Assembly: GCA_030267965.1 (NCBI GenBank)
Contig: BRYA01000161.1
Coordinates: forward strand, 1-10,965
From: Triparma columacea
Lineage: Eukaryota > Sar > Bolidophyceae > Parmales > Triparmaceae
Length of the DNA: 10,965 nucleotides
Reading direction: 5' to 3'
Made by a program: the position numbers and the translations under genes. Below the pieces are notes generated by a model. It was not told where the DNA came from, did no database searches, and saw only the letters and a list, made by a program, of their open reading frames with translations. This document shows positions 1 to 6,286 of this stretch, piece by piece; position 1 is the first letter of the stretch; every line of letters starts with the position of its first letter.

Positions 1-69
1 CCTAACCCTAACCCTAACCCTAACCCTAACCCTAACCCTAACCCTAACCCTAACCCTAACCCTAACCCT
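1..69. repeat. Telomere, (CCCTAA)n
   Basis: Perfect tandem CCCTAA units, about eleven and a half, starting at base 1. The C-rich strand runs 5' to 3' from the end inward, which is the orientation of a left chromosome end, so the G-rich TTAGGG strand would form the 3' overhang. TTAGGG is used by diatoms and several other stramenopiles as well as animals and fungi, so it does not identify the organism alone. The array stops abruptly, with no degenerate telomere variants before the spacer. Confidence 0.98.
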
Positions 70-509
70 TCTCACTCTCCTCCCTTAACTTTTCTCTCTT
101 CTCCACAACCACACTCACCCTCAATTTATTTAACCCCATACACATAAACTTCACTTCCATTATACTCACAAACTACTATTACACTTCCACAACTCTCCAA
201 AACTCAATACACATCTACTACACATCCTCAATACTCACAAACCACTATAACATTCCCGCAATACATCTACTACACTTCCACAATACTCACAAATCAACAT
301 TACACTCCCACAATACATCTACTATACTTGCACAATACTTAAAAACTACTATAATTTTCCCACAATACCTATTATACATCTAAAACGCTTTCAAAATAGT
401 CACAATAATACCAAATCAAATCAATTTCTCCTACAAATTTTGCTGCCCTTTTAGTTACCCCCCATCCTCATCTTCTTTTTCCTATTCTACACACTCCCCA
501 CAATCTGCA
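70..509. other. Subtelomeric spacer, no gene, G-depleted plus strand
   Basis: No convincing coding sequence. From base 1 to base 441 the plus strand contains only four G residues (258, 330, 387 and 399), and none in the first 257 bases. The G-poor composition is thus not confined to the telomere units but continues for about 370 bases beyond them. The complementary strand is nearly C-free; an RNA read toward the telomere (TERRA direction) would carry that G-, A- and U-rich sequence. The part after about 440 has ordinary composition and leads into the 3' end of gene A, whose last possible stop is at 510. Confidence 0.85.
150..375. repeat. Degenerate subtelomeric tandem repeat, 52-54 bp period
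   Basis: The word CAATAC recurs at about 205, 259, 311 and 363, followed in three copies by a variant of ACATCTACTA and later by CACAATACT and a CACAAA or TAAAAA stretch. Spacing is 54, 52 and 52 bases. A weaker copy appears to begin near 155 (TATACTCACAAACTACTATT). Copies differ by substitutions and a few single-base changes, so the array is old relative to the perfect telomere repeats next to it. Confidence 0.7.
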
Positions 510-3500
510 TCATCCCCCTGCAAATGGCATGATCTTGGTGCCCCCTCTCTTTTCCTCTTCCTTCATTTTACTGTTCATTTGTGAAAGTTTTGCAGTTGTC
601 TTTGCTACCCTTTGCTTTATGATCTCTGCCTCAGAGAGCTTCTTCCCCAGCCTGTCTACTTCCATCAAACAGTGCATCATGCCTCCACTCACACAAAGGA
701 GTTCCACATTGCCTAGCAGCTTCCACCCTTTCTTCTGCTCATATCTTTTAACAACTTCCTCATAATTCATTGCCTCGTCTACATCCCTATCTTCAACCTC
801 AATCAAAATCTTGTCTAGATAGTCCCTATCTTCATAGTACTTCTCACAAAAATCTTCAAAGAGTTCTATTTCTTCTCTCTCTTTAACCCTCAAAGTTCCT
901 CTCTGGTAGTGCTTCTTAACGTATGACCACACAATTCTCTGTTTCTGGAATGGAGTAGATTCTTTGGTATACTTCCTATATTCCCCTTGCATCCTCAACA
1001 AAAGCTTCTCAAACTCCAGATACACCCTGTCTGTTTTCTCATCTATATCCTTCTCCTCATAGTTGATCTTTCTCAGCTTTTCGTTCAAAGCAAGTATTAT
1101 TTGACTGAGCAAGAATGGCAGGGACTTCACAAGATTATATTTTGTCTCTTTGCCATCGGCTGCTTCAATGAGGGCTCCCAGGTCATCCCACTCTTTCTCA
1201 AGAGAGTGAACAGACACCCCAATGATCTTCTTTGTGCTTCCCCTTGCATCAGCAGTTTCTCTCTCAACAAAAACCATTCCATCACCGCCAGTAAGAGTGA
1301 ATCTTCTTCCTGCATCCTTGATGTCTGCAGTCCTCTGGATCTCTTCAGAGTAAGCATACACAAACACAACAGCGAAGAGGGTGTTTGTTGTTGTAAAGAT
1401 CACTCCAATGATATTCATCAGCTTCAGGTTCATGTTAATAGCTCCAACAAAAGCCAACACTGAACCTAGAGTTGCAGCTGTAGCACCAAGACATTCTGAG
1501 AGAAAGAAGAGATTGACTTCCCCGTACTTTTTCAGTAGTGAGCAGGGGAAGAAGAAGAGAGGCCTGAGTTTCACAAGGGAATGAGGAAACACAAGTTGAT
1601 GGCAATGTATGCAGAAGACTGCACAAGAGGATCTTTTAGAAAAGACCCACTAGCAATCAGGAGCCCCCTTCTCATCAAGTGCACAGCCTCAAACTAAGGG
1701 GTTTCAGCATTGTACCACTTAAAGAGCGATGAGATGGGTGCATTGGCATCCAGTGCATTCATCTTCTCAAGCTGGCTGATTCTCAAGTAAATCCAAACAG
1801 GCAACCCAACTCCAACAAATGCAGAGATCAAAGCTCCATGCAGTCTCATGATCAGCATAGTTGTTGAATCACATGAAATACTCGGGTCTGCCACCAGAAC
1901 AGATTGCCCCTCTTCACTTTTAGCACAATCTAGTATTTCAGAGCAAATCTTTAGAACTGGAGAATACCACAGAGTTACTAGGAAAGAAAGGGTTGTAAAA
2001 AGTTTGATCTTGTTTGGTGAATTCTTTGGTTGGAGTCTTGCAGCCAAGGTTATTGCCCCAAACACAAAGAGAGGAACGTAAATGTAGGTGTAGAAGGTCG
2101 AGTCAAATCCCCAGCTTGTATCGCTGGCAGAGGCAAGACACTGGGAGTCAGCAATTGGCATCTGAAAGGGTAGTGTGAAGAGGACAAACTTCGGCCAAGA
2201 AATATCTATCATGGTTGTTAGTTCTGCAATCTGGAAGAAGGTAGACAGCACTTTGACACGAAGCATTTTAGTTCGTGACATGGAGATGTGCTTGACATAT
2301 AAGCCAAGAGCGAGGAGTGAGATGAGACAGAAGCCTAGAACCAAGAAACTGAAGAAGTTGTTACACTCCTTGCAATCTCCATTGTCCTTGTATTCTCCTT
2401 CTTTGCAAACTGTGCCGTGAAAACAGTTGATGCGGCTCTCAGAAAGTAGTCCATCGGGGCATTCTGTGCAAGAAGTGGCTCCCTCTGCAACCTGAGGGGC
2501 ACTAGTCTCTTCACAAGGAATGCAGAAGGTTTTGTCTGTAGCCCCTCCTACACCTGAATAAGTTCTCAGGGGACAAGCATTGCAGCTACTCTCACTTACT
2601 TCGCCTCGCTTGTAGTTGAACCTCCCTGCTGTACAGTTTGTACAGCTTGATGCACCTGCTATTTGGTTGAAAGTGCCTCTTGGGCAGATGACGCAAGGTT
2701 CTCTGAATTGGTCTCCGCCTAAGAATATTCTCGTTGCACCTGCTTCTTTGCTGAACTTTCCCGGCTGGCAAGCTTGGCAAGCAGCACTGCTATTGGCTGC
2801 CTCCAAGGTGCCAAACTTTCCGGCATCACAAGCTTTGCACACGGTGTTATTTGTTGCTCCCATTCTAGTGCTGAATCTCCCAGCAACACATGCTTGGCAT
2901 TCAGTTGCTCCATTTGTGGAGACATATTTCCCTGCTTCACAAGGAGCGCATGTTGTAGCTGCAGTGGCTGTAGAGTATTTTCCTGCCCTGCAAGAAGAGC
3001 ACATTATGGCACCTTCCACTCCAGAGTAGGTTCCTGACCCACAGGACAAGCAAGTTGACGAAGCCTCCCCAGAGTAGGTTCCCGCCCCACATACTGAGAT
3101 TTTGGCGTTTTAACGTATGTGTTTTAGTGTGTGGGGGTTTGTGGGTTTTGACTTATAAGCAAGTATTTTGGCGTGATTTTCACCCCCCCCCCCGCCTGGA
3201 ACAAACCAACTGGAGAAGAAACAAACTCACCTTGACACGTTGTGGCAGCAGTGGCTCCCAATACTGCAGAATAAGTTCCCGCTTGGCACTTGAGGCATGT
3301 GGATTCTGCCGTCGCTCCCTCTGTCCCAGAGTATGTTCCTGCCCCGCAAGTCGTGCATGTCGATAATGTTGTGGCACCCTCAACAGAGGAGTAGGTTCCC
3401 GCCCCGCATGCTGAGGTTGGTGTTTATTTGTTGATTATTTGGGGTTGGATGTACGTGTGAGTTGAATTGTGTTTGGCCCGGGAACAAATCCTAACAAAAC

Positions 3501-5828
3501 AGATCCCCCCGCACCAGACCCACACCCGACCCCTCTCCCCTCAGACAATCCCCTCCTGAACTCAAACCCCCAAAACAAACCAACCCAAACAAGTTCAGGT
3601 TCTCCCTCCCCAAAAAAACTCACCTTGACATATTGTGGCAGCAGTGGCTCCCTCTACTTCAGAATAGGTTCCTGCTTGGCACTTGTTGCATGTGGATTCT
3701 GCCGTCGCTCCCTCTGCCCCAGAGTATTTTCCTGCTCCGCAAGTCGTGCACGTCGATAATGTTGTGGCACCCTCAACAGAGGAGTAGGTTCCCGCCCCGC
3801 ATGCTAAGGTTTTGGCGTTTGTTTGTTGATTATTTGGAGTTTGACATGCGTGTGAGTAGCTTTTTGTGTTGACAAATGGAAAGAACCCAAACAAATCAAA
3901 TACCCACACACCCAACCCACACCCGGACCTCCCCCTTAGACACCCCCCATCCGACCCTGACCCCCCCGAAACAACCCAACCCAAACAAGTTTGAATTCTC
4001 GAGAAGTAACAAACTCACCTTGACACGTTGTGGCAGCAGTGGCTCCCTCTACTACAGAATAGGTTCCCGCTTGGCACTTGTCGCATGATGAGGTTGAGGC
4101 GAAAGCGTAAGTTCCCGCAGGACATTCTTCGACGCATGTTGATGCTGCCTCCCCAGAGTATTTGCCTGCTTCGCACCCTGTGGTTTTTTGCATTTTTCTT
4201 TGGTGTTAGATTATTTTGTCTTTGGCGTGTGACTCGTTTTTTTTTTCATCCCCTTGACCCCTCGGACCCCCCTCAGACCCCCTCCGAAAATCGAAGAACC
4301 CCCAGTTCTCGAGAAGAAACAAACTTACCTTGACATGTCGATTCTGACGTAGCTGCAGTTGTGGACGAGTATTTGCCTGCTTCGCACCCTGTGTTTTTCG
4401 CATTTTTCTTTGGTGTTAGATTGTTTTGTCTTTGGTGTGTGACTCATTTCTTTCCCACCCCTTGACCCCTCGGACCCCCCTCAGACCCCCTCTGAAAATC
4501 GAAGAACCCCCAGTTCTCGAGAAGAAACAAACTTACCTTGACATGTCGATTCTGACGTAGCTGCAGTTGTGGACGAGTATTTGCCTGCTTCGCACCCTGT
4601 GTTTTTCGAATTTTTCTTTGTGTTAGATTGTTTTGTCTTTGGCGTGTGACTCCTTTCTTTCCCACCCTCTTGACCCCTCGGACCCCCCCTTGGACGGACC
4701 CCCCTCCAAAAATCGAAGAACCCCCGGTTCTCAAAAAGAAACAAACTTACCTTGACATGACGTAGCTGCAGTTGTGGACGAGTATTTGCCGGCTTCACAT
4801 CCTGTGGTTGTTTTAGCGTTTTTCTTGTGTTAGATATTGTGTGTGTGTGTGACTCGTTTTTTTTCACCCCCCTTGGCCCCTCGGACCCCCTCACCCCCCT
4901 CAGAAAATCGAAGAACCCCCAGTTCTCGAGAAGAAACAAACTTACCTTGACATGTCGATTCTAACGTAGCTGCAGTTGTGGACGAGTATTTGCCGGCTTC
5001 ACATCCTGTGGTTGTTTTGGCGTTTTTCTTGTGTTAGATATTTTGTGTGTGTGTGACTCGTTTTTTTTCACCCCCTTGACCCTTCGGACCCCCCTCGGAC
5101 CCCCCCTTGGACGGACCCCCCTCCCAAAATCGAAAAAATTCCGCTTCTCAAGAAGAAACAAACTTGGACGGACCCCCCCCTCGAGAAGAAACAAACGTAC
5201 CTTGGCATGGGTTTCCTCCTTGGACATATTCTCCAGTTCCCTCCGTGTACCTACCGGAAGGGCAGCCCGTGCATTGGGTCGTGGATAAGGAAGATCCGGA
5301 ATATCCTGACCCATAAAACATAGACGAAAAGTAAGTACATGCACATACGTTCCATCCTGAGATATCCTGATTGAAGTCGGAGGCGCTCTTAAACATTTCA
5401 GACATAGAAGTAACCTGGGAAGTATCCCATGCTGAGATATCCTGATTGAAGTCGGAGGCGCTCCTAAACATGTATGACATAGAAGTAACCTGGGATGTAT
5501 CCCATCCTGAGATATCCTGATTGAAGTTGTAGGCTTGGTAAAACATTCTGGTCATATCAGTAACCTGGGAGGTTTCCCATCCTGAGATATCCTCGTTGAA
5601 TTGTTCGTACAAAGAACATAAACTACCACAATCGAAGTATCCTGAAAACAGGTTCCGCATGTCGGTGATTAGAGAAGTATCCCAATTGTTGATAAGACCC
5701 TTGTCGGAAGTTCCACTAAGGTGAGAATTGATGGCATCCTTCAATTCTTGGCGGGTCGTAGGTTGGAAACCAAGGACGATCCCTGGCAAGATGGTCAGGA
5801 TGAGGAAGAGCATGGTTTTCATATACAT
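510..5828 (-). CDS. BspA/GCC2-GCC3 multi-pass membrane receptor-like protein (gene A), C-terminus possibly broken
   Basis: Probable cell-surface protein. Exons: 5828-5201, 5005-4946, 4801-4751, 4596-4537, 4388-4329, 4177-4019, 3803-3624, 3410-3231, 3093-1694 (TAG). All eight introns are GT-AG and phase 1; the joined frame is 925 codons plus stop. Residues 1-20 are a signal peptide. Residues 48-176 hold BspA-like (DUF285) repeats, 25 aa each, pattern FNxDISGWxTSQVTxM. Residues 185-700 are ephrin-receptor-like (GCC2/GCC3) cysteine repeats, pattern CxxCxAGxYS. Hydrophobic segments follow near 706-725, 740-770, 794-811, 820-838 and 877-897. After the TAG the same frame stays membrane-like for about 40 codons, then the frame changes and a 340-residue tail runs to 510: further membrane segments, then a charged helical cytoplasmic domain. 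Splicing out 1715-1564 would give 1269 aa; otherwise the gene is truncated or a recent pseudogene. Start: first ATG, giving an intact signal peptide. The ligand is unknown. Confidence 0.85.
1564..1715 (-). other. Lesion or candidate phase-2 intron in gene A
   Basis: On the minus strand this 152-base interval begins GTACAA and ends AACTCAG. It contains an in-frame TAG (1696-1694), then about 40 open codons in the same frame ending in TGA (1573-1571); the coding frame resumes shifted by one just there (LVKLRP). Removing the interval rejoins TG|G as Trp and continues in frame to 510. However, the translated interior (such as LMRRGLLIASGSFLKD and YIAINLCFLI) looks like the membrane segment expected at this place, and the interval lacks the T-rich start and G-rich centre of most other introns in the gene. 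The alternatives are nonsense plus frameshift (pseudogene), assembly errors, or a former coding segment now spliced out. Confidence 0.6.
3231..4018 (-). repeat. Duplicated intron plus exon unit in gene A, ~394 bp x 2
   Basis: Two consecutive 180-bp exons (3803-3624 and 3410-3231), each with the intron before it, form units of 395 and 393 bases. The exons encode nearly the same 60 residues: three cysteine repeats with CGAGTYSSVEGATTLSTC at the start and CQAGTYS near the end. The introns share ordered blocks on the sense strand, with TTGTTGATTATTTGG near the acceptor end and C/G-rich tracts in the middle. The unit differs in size from the ~205 bp cassette upstream, so the gene grew by duplication at two scales. 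Confidence 0.8.
4178..5005 (-). repeat. Tandem exon-intron cassette array in gene A, ~205 bp x 4
   Basis: Exon starts at 5005, 4801, 4596 and 4388 are spaced 204, 205 and 208 bases apart. Each cassette is a 60-bp exon (51 bp in the second) coding one cysteine repeat, GCEAGKYSSTTAATSESTCQ, plus an intron of 144-154 bases. The exons at 4596-4537 and 4388-4329 are identical in sequence; the introns share the same block order: GTAAGTTTGTTTCTTCTCGA, a G-rich centre, an A-rich 3' part ending ACACAG or CCACAG. Every cassette starts and ends in phase 1, so copy number can change without changing the frame. The exon at 4177 continues the series with a longer, more diverged sequence. Confidence 0.9.
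5358..5600 (-). repeat. 75-bp coding repeats of BspA-like domain
   Basis: The plus-strand word TGAGATATCCT recurs at 5358, 5433, 5508 and 5583, exactly 75 bases apart, giving 25-residue protein repeats in the first exon of gene A. The two copies nearest the 3' end of the exon also share the SASDFNQDIS coding stretch almost base for base, which points to recent duplication or conversion. In bacterial and protist BspA-like proteins these repeats form a leucine-rich-repeat-like solenoid on the cell surface. Confidence 0.85.
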
Positions 5829-6286
5829 GGTGAAGGGTAGGCCTTAAATGGAGAGGTAGGAGGAGGCAAGGTTTCAAGGGGGTCCAAGGAAACTTAGAAG
5901 TATCTCCGAGTAGTGGGGGATATGGGGTAGTGGGGGATACGGTGAAAGATAGGGGTAAGTATGTGGTAGGTATGGGTGAGTGTGTAGTTGTGTAGTTGAA
6001 ATGTTGAGTTGTGAGAGTTGTGTACAACAGAGAAAAAGAGGGGTGAGAAAATGGGGAGAGAAGGAAAAACTAACCCAAAAGGGAACAAAAAGTGTCAACG
6101 GAGGGGGGGAGTCAACGGAGGGGGGGAGTCAACGTAGAGAGCGGGTCAACCGAACGAAAGGAAAGGGTCAACGGGATCACTTGGATCCGATATTGCATAT
6201 TGGCAATAAATGACATTATTTGCGGAAAATATAGGTGCCCGAATCATTTACAGAGACCTTTACTTTACTTCGAACTTTACAGGTCA
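5829..6286. other. Intergenic region, promoter and leader of gene A, 3' flank of gene B
   Basis: No supported gene; short open frames here are low-complexity Pro/Thr/Ser/Tyr. Between 5908 and 6069 the plus strand has only three C residues (5940, 6025, 6028), so the sense strand just upstream of gene A is nearly G-free. ATG at 5828 is preceded by CTTCACC on the sense strand. I saw no convincing TATA element. The half nearest gene B holds the 17-bp minisatellite and the 3' flank of gene B, where no canonical AATAAA is evident on the minus strand. Confidence 0.7.
6094..6144. repeat. 17-bp minisatellite between genes A and B
   Basis: Three head-to-tail copies, the first two GTCAACGGAGGGGGGGA (6094-6110, 6111-6127, G-run length approximate) and a diverged third (6128-6144). 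Further GTCAAC words at 6145 and about 6167 look like decayed copies. The region is purine-rich on the plus strand and lies between a gene start and a gene end, with no coding potential. Confidence 0.8.

Noticed and set aside
987..1463. 158-codon open frame on the plus strand inside gene A
   Set aside because: It is antisense to the charged cytoplasmic tail and membrane segments of gene A; the minus-strand translation has clear protein character while this one has no recognisable domain.
1694..1696. TAG read as an amino acid (alternative genetic code)
   Set aside because: Gene C ends at a TAG where its protein is complete, and the frame change shortly after the gene A TAG would not be explained by recoding.
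1694..1715. 22-base GTAC...TTAG mini-intron that would remove the TAG of gene A
   Set aside because: Removing 22 bases puts the following sequence into a frame that stops within a few codons, and the size is far below the other introns here (62-219 bases).
2616..3029. 137-codon plus-strand frame with regular PAS/QAW-like spacing
   Set aside because: Its periodicity is the mirror of the cysteine repeats coded on the minus strand.
4178..5005. CRISPR-like array (regular ~205 bp spacing)
   Set aside because: Units are exon plus intron of a eukaryotic gene, the whole unit is conserved rather than short repeats with unique spacers, and the frame joins through all of them.
5874..6098. Minus-strand frame rich in Pro, Ser, Thr and Tyr upstream of gene A
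   Set aside because: It reflects the G-poor composition of the leader; several frames are open at once and none has a domain.
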